DNA from: Zobellella denitrificans | GTDB taxonomy: Bacteria; Pseudomonadota; Gammaproteobacteria; Enterobacterales; Aeromonadaceae | Direction: 5' to 3' | Assembly (NCBI RefSeq): GCF_002237365.1 | Contig: NZ_NMUO01000026.1 | Location: 1 to 41,802 of the forward strand | Length of the DNA stretch: 41,802 nt | Shown here: positions 25,485 through 36,221 of the stretch, in pieces | Layout of the letters: each line of letters begins with the position of its first letter | Position numbering within the stretch: the stretch's first letter is position 1 | Made by a program: the position numbers and the translations under genes | Notes under the pieces: generated by a model | Seen by the model: the letters and a program-made list of their open reading frames with translations, nothing else | The model's database searches: none | What the model was told of the DNA's origin: nothing

Positions 25485-25946
25485 TATGTCCTCAGTGAAA
25501 TTACACTTCATCAACCTGTCAAACCATTCCTCGTGACCCAGCCCCTGTTTAGACCCGATGTCAAAATGGATCTTCAGTGGAGTCACCTTTCTTTTTGGTG
25601 CCCAGCTCTGCAGCTCTGTAGGTGGTTGACTGAATTACTAAATCGCAGCCCAGCATCACCATTTTGCGATATATGCTGGTATAGTCTTTAGTTCTTGTAC
25701 ATGGCCATGTAAATAACTGTTCCGAATGGTAGATCACTACCGGCAGCGACTGGGTTCCGCTAAGCAAACCCTCCGCGGCGGAGCCCCCAGGGATGGGGTC
25801 ATGGCGTGTCTGCGTGCGGGGACCGGTCGATGTAGCACTATTAGGATCAGTTATTTAGCTTGCAGTAACCAACAGTCAGCAAGGCGTATACCCAGCCATC
25901 GAGGAGATGGTTGCCTGCCGTGGCAAGCGGGCCCGGTGAACTACTT
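25485..25946. other. Island left boundary, mostly non-coding
   Basis: 462 bases between the tRNA terminator and the helicase gene. Base composition drops compared with the DNA before the tRNA. Short open frames are present on both strands, none convincing; a possible peptide on the minus strand (25561-25767) resembles nothing I know. No integrase, no repeat of the tRNA 3' end. It contains the promoter-palindrome pair at 25677-25711 and would then give a leader of about 250 bases before the helicase. Confidence 0.5.
25677..25711 (+). promoter_or_regulatory. Extended -10 promoter and palindromic operator candidate before the helicase gene
   Basis: TGGTATAGT (25677-25685) is an extended -10 element. 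Twelve bases after it comes the perfect 14-base palindrome TACATGGCCATGTA (25698-25711), close to the expected start of transcription. This is a good place for a repressor that keeps a defence gene silent. There is no clear -35, consistent with an extended -10 promoter. Confidence 0.35.
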
Positions 25947-28900
25947 ATGGTAGAGCAGATGACAACGACTCAATTCGAAAAATTTGCACAACAAGTTGAT
26001 CCCTTCATCCTCGAATCTCTCGAGAATATGCGTAGGAAGTTGCTTGATCTGACTAGCAGGAACCGGCTGCTCAACTTTCCGATTGATCAGAAAAATCTAA
26101 AAAGTAGTTCGTTGCGTATTGTCAACGAGCTTCCGGACCAACTCTACCAAACCTTGCTCAGTGAGCAGGAAATGCAGTTTGTTGCTGTGCCTGACCCGAA
26201 GCGCAAGCAGCTTATCGCTCAGGGCTATCTGGGGATTGAAGAAGACGGCAGCGAGAAACGACTGAAGCCCGATCCCAGTGCGCGAGAGTGGGCCAGAGTC
26301 CTGGGGATCGATAACAGTTATGAACTGCCCAAGGCTGACCCGGAGCATACCAAGCCTGAGCATTGTGACAATGACATTCAGGTGCTGTTGTTTCCCAATG
26401 AGATGGAAGCCCGGTTGCGGGGTATCCGTAACAAGGCACAGACTGCGATTGAAGAAACCGGGGCTGGGATCCTCTATTTGGCGCTGGGATTTCTCGAGTG
26501 GTTTGAGTCTCCCATCTCAGACAAAAGCAGACTAGCACCGTTATTTACCGTTCCGGTCATGTTAGAGCGAGGCAAACTGGATGCCGCCGCGGGGGTGTAC
26601 CGGTACCAGATAAAATACACGGGTGAGGATATCATCCCTAACCTGTCGCTCAGGGTTAAACTGCTCAACGATTTTGGTATCGAACTGCCGGAGCTGGAAG
26701 AGGATATGCTGCCCGAGCAGTATTTTTCCAAGGTTGAAGCCATCATCGCTCAATCCCAGCCCCGGTGGTCACTCAAGCGCTATGCATCCTTGGCCCTGCT
26801 CAACTTTGGCAAGATGCTGATGTATCTGGACCTTGATCCGGCGCGTTGGCCACTGGATAACTGCAATATCACTAAGCACCCGGTAGTGACTCGCTTCTTT
26901 ACCAGTAAGGAGTCGGACGAAAACGGCGGTGACGGAACGGGTCTTGAGCATAAGATAGATGAGCTTGATGATATCCATCAGCGTTTTCCGCTCATTGATG
27001 ATGCGGATAGCTCCCAGCACAGTGCCCTTATTGATGCGGTAGATGGCCATAACCTGGTCATTGAAGGCCCGCCGGGCACCGGAAAATCACAGACCATTAC
27101 CAACCTGATTGCTGCCGCCATGCTGAGCGGTAAAAGAGTGCTCTTTGTTGCCGAAAAGCTGGCGGCTCTAGAAGTGGTCAAGCGGCGGCTCGACAAGGCC
27201 GGATTAGGCGATTTTTGCCTTGAGCTGCACAGTCACAAGTCGCAGAAGCGAAAAGTACTGGATGAGATAAACTCCCGAATCGTTGGTCAGTCAAAGCTGC
27301 AAAGTATCCAGAAAATCGATGCCGAAGTGGCCCGTTATGAAGAGCTGAAAGAGCAGCTGAATGACTATGCCAAAGAGATAAACGGGGTCTGGGGAGCAAC
27401 AGGTAAAAGCATACATGACATTTTCAGTGGTGCTTCACGCTATCGTCGTAAGTTGACTATCGACCCTACTCGCTTACATGTAACCGGCCTGTCCGGGGCA
27501 GACCTTGATGAGGTTAAACTGCTCAGGCTGCGTGATCAGATCAAGGCATTCAAAGGCATTTATGCTGAAGTTCGTCAGCAGATTGGCGATGATGCGGCCA
27601 TATACGATCACCCTTGGAGCGGTGTAACCAATACCGATATTCAGATCTTTGACAGTGAACGAATAGTCCTGTTGTTAAGCGGCTGGCAGCAGTCACTTGA
27701 TCAGTTGCTTAATGCCACGGAAGAAATGCTCTCGAACTGGCGGCTTGATCCGGAAGAGCTCAAGACGTTGTCACAGCTTGCCAGCCTGAGCCAGGACTCT
27801 GCTCAGTTGCCGGAGTTGAATGGTCAGGAGCACTTCCCTGTCTTGAGTCAGTTGAGTCAAGAAACTATCGATGAAATTGACCGCTATGTGAACGACTTTA
27901 TCGCCCTTCAGCAGTTGTATGAGGTGCTGGGAACGGAGCTGGTCCGGGAAAAACTCCCCCTGCTTGAGAGCGGCGAGGTGCCACCGGAATTTTCAAATCC
28001 TGTCGTCTGCTTTGGATCATCAGATCAGTTATTGCTGTCGGATGTTGTCAGGTCCGTGCTCAACCTGAGCAAAGTCTCAGAAAAACTGTCTGCGCTTGTC
28101 GTTAATCAACAAGAGTTAAAAGTGGCACTACCGGAGCCGCTTGCAGCCCTGATGACCAACAGCAAGCAGGGGCTGTCAGCCTTTGTCGAACTGATTGAGC
28201 TGGTGGCCGAGCTCCCGGTTGAGTTGGTGAGGTTACGGACAAGTTGTTTTGATGATGATGAACTGGATGCGGTTCTTGCCAATTTGAAACAGCAGTTGCA
28301 GGAGCTGCTGCCACTGCGAGACACACTGCAAAACACCTATCGCCTGGATGCACTGCTGTCTCATGAAGACTTGCTCCACATGCAACAGCAGTTTGCCAAT
28401 GCAGGCATGTTCAAATGGTTCAGTAGTGATTGGCGTGCTGCCCGTAAATCTCTTAAAAACATGGCAAAGAGCCCTGACATTAAGGTAACGGAACTGGCCG
28501 GGCAACTGGACACGCTGATCGACTATTCCGAGCGGGTAGGGCGCTTGGAAGAATGTCATTTCAGCAAGTTCCTTGGGGAGCACTACGCCAGTCTGGACAC
28601 AGATATTGAGTCATTACTGGCGCTGAGAGCCTGGTATCACCGGGTTCGAGAGACTTATGGCGTTGGCTTTGGTGCAAGAGTGACAGCCGGCAGTGCGTTG
28701 CTCGACCTTGACGCGCAATTAATCAAGGGTATCCAGCAACTCCATAAACAAAATATGGTTACTTCTGTTCAGGACACCATCACGGGATTCGAACAGATAT
28801 TAAGGTTCTATCCCAAGTTGCAGCAGTCATTCAGTGAGCAGGAGCCGTTAACAGGTGCGGCTGGTCAGGTTGAAAAGATCATTATGTCTCTTTCCTCCGT

Positions 28901-30033
28901 GCTCGAGACGATCCAGGCCTGGTTTGTGAAGCAGGATATTTCCCTGCTGAAGCTGGGTCAAAGCGTGTCACAACTTGAGCAGTTAGCCGGATTGCAGCAG
29001 CAACTGAGCCATAACCCGGTCGTCGTTAGTCTGTTTGGAGATGTTGCGCCATTGAACTGGGGGCCGGGCAAAGATAACCAGGCGGCTCTAAATACCATTC
29101 AAAGCACACTGACCTTTGCCCGAAAACTGGAGCAGCTTTCGGTGAAGTCACTGGCACATACCATTAGGGAGCTGCAATCAGCCGAACAGTTCCAGCAGTT
29201 GCGGCACGAAGCCCTTGAATATCAGCAGCAGTGGCGGCAGCAGGAAGCCAGCTATAACGCTTATGCAGAAGCCACTCAGCTTGATAAACATCTCTGGCTG
29301 GCATCAACCGACGGTACCATCCCCGGAATTACTCAACGTAACGACAGAGCCGTCTCCAACCCTCGCTGGCTGAACGGCTGGGTTAACTTTGTACGCTCAG
29401 AGCAAGAGATGTCTGCTAACGGCCTGGAGAACATCTGGCAGGAAGTGATGGTGGGCAATGTTTCTATTGATCAGGTTGATGAGGGTTTGTCACTAGCCAT
29501 CTATGACCAGCTGGCCAGAGAGATTATTGCGGAAAAACCGCATCTGGCGCGCATCTCTGGCCTTAGCAAGAACCAGGATCAAAAAACATTCCGCCACTAC
29601 GACAAGGAGCTTCAAACGCTGCAGCGCAAGCGTATTGCCAGTATTGTCGCCCAGAGAAAAGTACCGGAAGGGGTGTCAGGTGGCCGCAAGTCGGAATACA
29701 CCGAGCTGGCGCTGATAAAGCACGAGCTGGGCAAGAAAACCCGGCATATCCCCATACGCCAGTTGATCAACCGTGCCGGTAGGGCCCTGCAGGAACTCAA
29801 GCCTTGCTTTATGATGGGACCCATGTCTGCGGCTCACTACCTGCAGCCGGGTGAAATCCATTTTGATCTGGTGGTAATGGATGAGGCCTCTCAGGTCAAG
29901 CCTGAAGACGCGCTGGGTGTTATTACTCGAGGAAGTCAGCTGGTGGTGGTGGGTGACCCCAAACAGCTACCGCCCACCAGCTTCTTCGACCGTGCGGATA
30001 TGACAGGAGAAGATGAGCGCGAATTCAACTCAC
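25947..30033 (+). pseudogene. DUF4011-helicase (Hhe-type defence protein), N-terminal part, cut by IS30-family element
   Basis: 1,362 codons remain from the ATG at 25947 (GGTGA ribosome site eight bases away; MTTTQ at 25959 is the alternative). The start 'ESLENMRRKLLDLTSRNRLLNF' is the DUF4011 signature. The superfamily 1 helicase part begins with Walker A GPPGTGKS at residue 374 and, after a very long helical insertion (about 430-1,270), continues with the Walker B DEAS (D1312) and GDPKQLPPTSFF (about 1336-1347). The frame then runs into the inserted element and stops at 30095. Together with the piece at 31085-32534 it makes a single DUF4011-helicase-nuclease-DUF3320 protein, the build of the Hhe anti-phage candidates as I remember them. 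Without motifs IV-VI it should not work as a helicase. Base composition is visibly lower in GC than the core genes. Confidence 0.88.
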
Positions 30034-31084
30034 AAGTGCAACACCCGCCTATGCAGCCTGACGTAGCTCCTCAAAAACGACGGCGGGCTGCCTGAACTCC
30101 AGGCATTTTCTTGGCCGGAGGTTGAGTTTTATCTGCACCTGTTCGATTTCATCATCAGTGACCTGCCGTAGGTCCGTCCCTTTCGGAATGTACTGGCGCA
30201 ACAAGCCGTTGAAGTTTTCGTTCAGACCCCGTTCCCAAGATGAATACGGATGGGCAAAGTAGGCCTCCGTATGCAAGGCGGCTGCGATCGCCTTGTGCTC
30301 GGCAAATTCACCTCCGTTGTCGAAGGTGATGCTATGCACATGGTCAGCATAGGGGGACAGCATCTCGATGACCGCATCTCTGACCACATCGGCATGTTTG
30401 CTCTCAACCCGTTTCACCAGGTAGAGGCGACTTTTCCGCTCGGCCAGGGTAACCAGCACCCCGCTGCCCTGTTGGCCAAGCACCGTATCTGCTTCCCAAT
30501 CACCGAGTCGTTCCCGGTTATCGACGATGAGTGGCCGTTCATCAATGGAACGTGCCTCCAGGATAGGCGAGCGCTTGCCATGCCGGCCTTTGCGATACCG
30601 CTTGTGCCCTTGTCGCAGCTGCCGATAAAGCCGGCCGCCACGGGCTTTGTCCCTGGCCACATAACAGTAAATCCACTCATGGCTGACCGGAAAGCCAATG
30701 CGCTTGGCGATGGCACTGATCTGCTCAGGGCTCCATTGCCAGCTCAGCAGCAGTTCAACGAGCTGCTGAGTATCGCTATCAACCTGATACTTCCTGGCCT
30801 TGGCCCGTCGTATCAATGTCTGCTGATGTGCCTGCGCCGGTACATAGTCACCCTGATGGCGGTTTCTCCTGAGCTCTCGGGAGATGGTCGAGCGATGTAT
30901 GCCAACCCGCTGAGCAATCCTGGAGTGTGAAAGTCCTTCTGCAAGGAGCACGGAAATCTGGTATCGTTGGCCTTCAGTCAACTGTTGGTAGCTCATGGTA
31001 GTACTGCTTTGATTTTGGCGATGAGAAGCATACCACTACCAGCAGTTGGCTACCTCCCGCCGTTCACCCATGAGTGTTGCACTT
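30034..31084. mobile_element. IS30-family insertion sequence, 1,051 bp
   Basis: Ends are the inverted repeats AAGTGCAACAC (30034-30044) and GTGTTGCACTT (31074-31084), perfect over 11 bases and degenerate after that. It contains one intact transposase on the minus strand. It interrupts the helicase gene between helicase motifs III and IV. No perfect target duplication is seen: the flanking pairs are AC (left) and AT (right). A 2-base duplication would exactly restore the reading frame of the host gene, so one of the two copies may have mutated. Confidence 0.92.
30049..30996 (-). CDS. IS30-family transposase
   Basis: 315 residues, full length. N-terminal helix-turn-helix 'LTEGQRYQISVLLAEGLSHSRIAQRVGIHRSTISRELRRN' (7-45) binds the ends. 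The integrase core has the DDE triad at D170 (GDWEADTV), D226 (TFDNGGEF) and E260 (GLNENFNG), with the 33-residue D-E spacing typical of IS30. The gene lies opposite to the broken helicase and starts 88 bases inside the right end. All catalytic residues are present, so the element may still be mobile. Confidence 0.95.
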   Translation of the reverse strand: MSYQQLTEGQRYQISVLLAEGLSHSRIAQRVGIHRSTISRELRRNRHQGDYVPAQAHQQTLIRRAKARKYQVDSDTQQLVELLLSWQWSPEQISAIAKRIGFPVSHEWIYCYVARDKARGGRLYRQLRQGHKRYRKGRHGKRSPILEARSIDERPLIVDNRERLGDWEADTVLGQQGSGVLVTLAERKSRLYLVKRVESKHADVVRDAVIEMLSPYADHVHSITFDNGGEFAEHKAIAAALHTEAYFAHPYSSWERGLNENFNGLLRQYIPKGTDLRQVTDDEIEQVQIKLNLRPRKCLEFRQPAVVFEELRQAA

Positions 31085-32534
31085 ATTATCTGAATTCCCG
31101 GAGGATGTGGCTGCCGTGGTGCAGACCGACAGCATTCTGGATGCTGCTTTGCCTTTGTTCCCCATGCGCCGCTTGCGTTGGCATTATCGCTCTCAGCATG
31201 AACACCTGATTGCCTACTCCAACCGTAACTTTTACGACAGTGATCTGGTGGTGTTCCCATCGCCTCATGCTCAGTCGGGCGAATTTGGTATCAAGTTTAC
31301 CCATGTAAAACAGGGGCGATTTGTAAACCAGCACAACATAGAAGAAGCAAGAGTCGTGGCCGAAGCCGTGGCCCGCCATGCCATGCAAAATGCTCAAGAA
31401 TCACTGGGTATCGTTGCCATGAACTCGAAGCAGCGCGAGCAGATTGAAAGAGCAGTGGATGAGCTTTGCAAAACACGGCCGGAGCTCAGCAACGCCATTG
31501 ATGCTCTGCGCAATCAGGAGGATGGCCTCTTCATCAAGAACCTGGAAAACGTTCAGGGGGATGAACGGGATGTTATTTTTATTTCCTTTACCTATGGCCC
31601 TGCCGAAGTTGGAGGCCGGGTATATCAGCGCTTCGGGCCCATTAACTCCGATGTTGGCTGGCGTCGCCTGAACGTACTGTTTACCCGTTCCAAAAAGCGC
31701 ATGCATGTGTTCAGCTCCATGAAGTCTGAAGACATTCTGGTGAGTGAAACCACCAAAAGTGGTGTGCGAGCCTTGCGTGGCTTCCTGCACTTTGCCGAAA
31801 AGGGCAATATGGATGGCATCAGTTACGCTACCGGCAAGGCACCGGACAGTGATTTCGAAATTGCGGTCATGGAGGCACTGCAGGCTGCCGGCTTCCACTG
31901 TGATCCTCAGGTTGGCGTGGCAGGTTTCTTCGTCGATATTGCGGTCAGGGATCCGGGTAATCCGGGGCGTTACCTGATGGGCATTGAATGCGATGGCGCT
32001 ACCTATCACTCGGCAAAATCGGCCAGAGACAGAGACCGCCTTCGCCAGGAGGTTCTGGAGCGATTAGGCTGGCGCATTCGACGCATCTGGTCCACCGACT
32101 GGTTCAGTAATCCGGATGGGGAGTTGGACCCGATTATTCGAGAGCTGGATCAGCTGAAAACAGCCACCACACAGCAGCCTTTTGCCGAAGAAGCGATAGC
32201 AGATGAGGTGGATGAGCAGCACGAACCAGTTGTTCAGAGTGAAGGTCCGCAAGGGTTTGATTCAGGAGGTGAGCCTCTAACCGTGCGCCTTAAACGCTTT
32301 GCCGAGCAGGTGATTGAAGTGGCGTTCCCCGATACACCAGCCGAGCGGCGGCTGCTGCGCCCAGCCATGATAGAAGCGCTGGCCGAGCATCAGCCCTACT
32401 CGCGTTCCGAGTTTGTGGAGATGATCCCCAAGTATCTGCGTGACGCCACTGAGCCCAAGGAAGCGCATCGTTTCCTCGACCGTATTCTGGAGATCCTGGA
32501 AGGTAATGAAGTAAACACTGAAGTATTGCGCTAA
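31085..32534 (+). pseudogene. DUF4011-helicase (Hhe-type defence protein), C-terminal part with nuclease and DUF3320
   Basis: About 482 codons, same frame logic as the part upstream of the IS. It carries the remaining helicase motifs ('LRWHYRSQHEHLIAYSNRNFY', 'NVQGDERDVIFISFTYGP', 'RLNVLFTRSKKRMHVFSS'), then a Vsr/restriction-endonuclease-like fold ('SDFEIAVMEALQAAGF', 'GFFVDIAV', 'MGIECDGATYHS') with a probable E-D-ExD active site, and a DUF3320 end ('FAEQVIEVAFPDTPAERRLLRPAMIEAL'). A GTG at 31074 inside the right end of the element gives an open frame, so an orphan helicase-nuclease fragment of 486 residues could be translated. Ends with TAA at 32532. Confidence 0.85.
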
Positions 32535-32543
32535 ACCCTCATC

Positions 32544-32654
32544 ATGGGTCTGAACTGGCAGGCCCGTGATAATGCTCAGCATGCTTTGACCTTCACCGAC
32601 GAAGCGGATAACTTACCCATAGGCATGGAGCCAATCGAATTATTCTATAAATAA
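32544..32654 (+). CDS. Possible 36-residue peptide between the helicase fragment and hsdR
   Basis: MGLNWQARDNAQHALTFTDE... ending in IELFYK and TAA. It fills the 151-base gap almost fully, and its end overlaps the AT-rich stretch that may hold the hsdR promoter. No ribosome site is evident and I do not recognise it; it may be a remnant or chance. Confidence 0.2.
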   Translation: MGLNWQARDNAQHALTFTDEADNLPIGMEPIELFYK

Positions 32655-32685
32655 ACATAAAAAATGCACGCTTGGCGGAAGGCAC

Positions 32686-35600
32686 ATGGAACATAACTCC
32701 AACTTCGATTTCCTCAGCGAACACGATCCGCTGTTTTTGCAGCTGGCCCGGGCCGCCGAGCAGGCCTTTGCCGGCGATCCCAACACTACGCTTATCAAGC
32801 TGCGTCAGCTGGGCGAGGCGCTGGCCCGGAACATGGCTGCCCGCATCGGTCTGGAGCTGGAAGAGCGCACCACCCAGGCCGACTTGCTGTACCGGCTCAG
32901 CCGGGAGCTGGGGCTGGACCCGTCCGTGCGGCAGATGTTTCATGTGCTGCGCGTTGAAGGCAACCGCGCCACTCATGAATTTCACACTCGTCATAAAGAG
33001 GCGATGGACGCCCTCAAGCTGGCCCGGGAGCTGGCGGTTTGGTTTCATCGTGCCTTTGGTGCCGAAGGCGATGGGTTCAGGCCCGGTGCCTTTATGCCAC
33101 CCGCCGACCCCAGTGCCGAGCTGCGCCAGCTCAAGGCCCAGATTACCCAGTTGAATGCCCAGCTGGAAGGCGCCAGCGAGCAGCTGGAAAATCAGCAGCA
33201 GGAAGCGGAAAAGCAGCAACAACTGGCCGAGCTGATGGCCAGGGAAAGCGCCGAACACGCCGAGCTGGCCAGCCTGATGGACCAGGAAGCCAGAGCCATG
33301 GCCGAGTTGGCCCGGCAACACGAGCAGGAGCTGGCGCGCCAGCAGGCCGCCTTTGAGGCCCGGCTCAAGGCCGAGCTGCAACAGCAGGCCGAGCAAAGCA
33401 AGGCCGTGGCGGAGGTATCCCGCCGCACCCAACAGGCAAGCAAGCAGCTGAACCTGAGCGAGGAGGAAACCCGCGTACTTATCGACATGCAATTGCTGGA
33501 GGCCGGCTGGGAAGCCGACACCGAGCAATTGACCTGGGCCAACGGCACCCGCCCGGAAAAAGGCAAGAATCTTGCCATTGCCGAATGGCCCACCCAGGGC
33601 AAGGCACCGGCAGACTATGTGCTGTTTGCGGGGTTAACCCCCATTGCCGTGGTGGAGGCCAAGCGCAAGAACCTGGATGTGGCCGGCAAAATCCATCAGG
33701 CCGAGCGTTATTCCCGCGGCCTGCAAATGGAGCAGAGCTGGCAAGCCCCCTGGGCGCTGGCGGGCTTGCCCCAGCCCTGGCGGGACGGCAATGGCCATAG
33801 CTTTCAGGTGCCCTTTGTCTATTCCTGTAATGGCCGGCCCTTTGTAAAACAGCTGGCCGAAAAGTCCGGCACCTGGTTTCGCGATGCGCGCGCCGCCGCC
33901 AACCTGGCCCGGCCCCTGCAACAGTTTCACAGCCCACAAGGCCTGCTCGACTTGCTTACCCGCAGCCAGAGCGAGGCAGAGGCTCAACTGGCGCAGGAGC
34001 CTTATGGTTACCTCAAGCTGCGGGACTACCAGCAAAAGGCCATTGAATCGGTAGAGCAGGCCCTGGCCCGGGGGCAGCGCCATTGCTTGCTGGCCATGGC
34101 CACCGGCACCGGCAAAACCCGCACCATCATTGGGTTGATGTACCGCTTTTTGAAGGCCGAGCGCTTCAAGCGCATTCTGTTTCTGGTGGATCGCACCGCC
34201 CTGGGCGAGCAGGCGCAAAACGCCTTTGACGACATGCCCTTGGAGCAGAACTTTACCTTAAGCAAAATCTATAACGTGGCCGAGCTGGGCGACATGGCCG
34301 CCGAGAGCGAAACCCGCATTCAGGTCGCCACCGTGCAGGCCATGGTGAAGCGGGTGTTTCAGTCCGACAATCCGCCGGCCATTGATGACTATGACTGCAT
34401 CATCATCGACGAAGCACACCGCGGCTACACCCTGGATCAGGAAATGAGCGAGGGCGAGCTGGCCACCCGGGATGCCAGCCAGTATCTGTCCAGCTACCGG
34501 CGGGTGCTCGACTACTTTGATGCGGTCCGCATTGGCCTCACCGCCACCCCGGCCAGGCACACCTCGGAAATTTTCGGTCGCCCGGTATACACCTATTCCT
34601 ACCGGGAAGCGGTGGCCGACGACTGGCTGATCGACCACGAGCCGCCCATTCGCTATGAAACCCTGCTCAGCCAGGAAGGCATTCACCTTGCCAAGGGCGA
34701 GCAGGTGGAGGTGATCAACACCCATACCGGCGAGGTGGAGCTGGCCGAGCTGGAAGACGAGCAGCACTTTGAGGTGGAAGCCTTTAACCGCCGGGTGATT
34801 GCAGAAGACTTTAACCGGGTGATCTGCCGGCAGCTGGCCAAGGAGCTGGACCCGCTGGGCGATGAAAAAACCATGATCTTCTGCGCCACCGATCTGCACG
34901 CCGACATGGTCAAGCGGCTGCTCGATGAGGCCTTCAAGGAGCAGTATGAAGAGGCCTACAACGAGGCCGCGGTGCGCAAGATCACCGGCCAGAGCGACAA
35001 GGTCGGCACCCTTATCCGCCAATACAAGAACGAGCGTTACCCCAACATTGCCATTACCGTGGACCTGCTCACCACCGGCATTGATGTGCCGCCCATCTGT
35101 CATCTGGTGTTTCTGCGCCGGGTGAAAAGCCGCATTCTGTTTGAGCAGATGCTGGGCCGGGCCACCCGCCGCTGCGACGACATCGGCAAGACGGTGTTCA
35201 AAATCTACGATCCGGTAGACATCTACGCCACCCTGCAGGAGGTGAACTCCATGCAGCCCTTGGTGAAGGATCCCAATATCAGCCTGGATCAGTTGGTGAG
35301 TGAGCTGACCGACGACCACCTGATGGAGCAGGCCCTGAGCGCCCCCGGCACCCTGGCCGGCCAGTCTCATGCCGACGACCTGCTCAATGCCCTGTGCCAG
35401 AAGGTGATGCGCATTACCCGCAAGGCCGCCAGCAAGGCCGAAACCCGGCCCGAGCTCAAGCAAAAACTCACCGAGCTGGGCGACCAATGGGGCACCGAAG
35501 CTGATAAACTCCACCAGCATTTGCATGAGCTGGGCCCGGCCGGTGCCGCCGGCTTTATGCGCCGTCACGGTAACCTGCTTAGCGCCCTGGCCGAGGTAAA

Positions 35601-36189
35601 AGATCTGTTGGGCTCCGAGCGTAACCCGGTGATTTACGCCGGCTCGGACGAGTTCCGGGCCCGCACTCAGAGCTATGGTGTGCACGAAAAACCCGCCGAC
35701 TACCTGGACAGCTTTGACGACTTTATTCGCCAGCAGCTTAACCAGTCGGTGGCCCTGGGCGTGGTGGTGAACCGGCCCAAGGATCTGACCCGGGAGCAGC
35801 TCAAGGAAGTGCGGCTGCTGCTGGATGCCCATGGCTACAGCGAGGCCAGCCTCAACAGCGCCTGGAGCAACCAAAGCAACCAGGACATTGCCGCCAGCAT
35901 TATCGGCCATATTCGCCGGGCGGCCATGCGCGAAGAGCTGGTGCCCTTTGCCGAGCGGGTCAGCCGGGCCATGGCCCATATTTACAACCACCACGACTGG
36001 ACCCCCAAACAGCGCAAATGGCTGGACCGGCTCGCCAAGCAGCTCACCCACGAGGTGGTGATTGACGAGCAGTTTATCAATCAGGCCTTTGCCCGGGACG
36101 GCGGCGCCAAGGTGCTCGACAAACAGCTCGATAACCAGCTAAAAACCGTGCTTAGTGAGCTGGCCGAGCAGCTATGGCAAGTGGCCTGA
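32686..36189 (+). CDS. hsdR: Type I restriction enzyme, R subunit
   Basis: 1,167 residues, ATG behind GGAAGG. Order of parts: an N-terminal DUF4145-like helical domain (about 20-115), a long charged coiled coil (about 150-265, Glu/Gln/Ala-rich), the restriction nuclease with D310 and E324-A-K326 (PD-ExK type), the motor with Walker A TGTGKT (473-478), DEAH (575-578) and 'GLTATPARH', the second motor lobe with 'TTGIDVPPICHLVFLRRVKSRILFEQMLGRATR', and an EcoEI-type C-terminal helical domain. It translocates and cuts unmodified DNA when bound to the HsdM2HsdS methylase. It is first gene of hsdR-hsdM-hsdS-GIY-YIG. All active residues are intact. Confidence 0.96.
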   Translation: MEHNSNFDFLSEHDPLFLQLARAAEQAFAGDPNTTLIKLRQLGEALARNMAARIGLELEERTTQADLLYRLSRELGLDPSVRQMFHVLRVEGNRATHEFHTRHKEAMDALKLARELAVWFHRAFGAEGDGFRPGAFMPPADPSAELRQLKAQITQLNAQLEGASEQLENQQQEAEKQQQLAELMARESAEHAELASLMDQEARAMAELARQHEQELARQQAAFEARLKAELQQQAEQSKAVAEVSRRTQQASKQLNLSEEETRVLIDMQLLEAGWEADTEQLTWANGTRPEKGKNLAIAEWPTQGKAPADYVLFAGLTPIAVVEAKRKNLDVAGKIHQAERYSRGLQMEQSWQAPWALAGLPQPWRDGNGHSFQVPFVYSCNGRPFVKQLAEKSGTWFRDARAAANLARPLQQFHSPQGLLDLLTRSQSEAEAQLAQEPYGYLKLRDYQQKAIESVEQALARGQRHCLLAMATGTGKTRTIIGLMYRFLKAERFKRILFLVDRTALGEQAQNAFDDMPLEQNFTLSKIYNVAELGDMAAESETRIQVATVQAMVKRVFQSDNPPAIDDYDCIIIDEAHRGYTLDQEMSEGELATRDASQYLSSYRRVLDYFDAVRIGLTATPARHTSEIFGRPVYTYSYREAVADDWLIDHEPPIRYETLLSQEGIHLAKGEQVEVINTHTGEVELAELEDEQHFEVEAFNRRVIAEDFNRVICRQLAKELDPLGDEKTMIFCATDLHADMVKRLLDEAFKEQYEEAYNEAAVRKITGQSDKVGTLIRQYKNERYPNIAITVDLLTTGIDVPPICHLVFLRRVKSRILFEQMLGRATRRCDDIGKTVFKIYDPVDIYATLQEVNSMQPLVKDPNISLDQLVSELTDDHLMEQALSAPGTLAGQSHADDLLNALCQKVMRITRKAASKAETRPELKQKLTELGDQWGTEADKLHQHLHELGPAGAAGFMRRHGNLLSALAEVKDLLGSERNPVIYAGSDEFRARTQSYGVHEKPADYLDSFDDFIRQQLNQSVALGVVVNRPKDLTREQLKEVRLLLDAHGYSEASLNSAWSNQSNQDIAASIIGHIRRAAMREELVPFAERVSRAMAHIYNHHDWTPKQRKWLDRLAKQLTHEVVIDEQFINQAFARDGGAKVLDKQLDNQLKTVLSELAEQLWQVA

Positions 36190-36221
36190 GGCCATAACAA
36201 ACCATTTGAACAGAGAACCCG

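Noticed and set aside
25359-25586. Minus-strand peptide containing TGLEPATPGVTGRYSNQ
   Set aside because: This is the translation of the antisense strand of the tRNA-Asp gene, a common annotation artefact.
25485-25946. Integrase remnant or att repeat next to the tRNA
   Set aside because: No tyrosine recombinase motif and no copy of the tRNA 3' end was found in the window; the island status rests on position and content only.
34258-36051. 597-codon open frame opposite hsdR and others opposite hsdM, slt, mltD and tctC
   Set aside because: All lie fully antisense to well-supported genes and give Gly/His/Gln-rich products without recognisable motifs.
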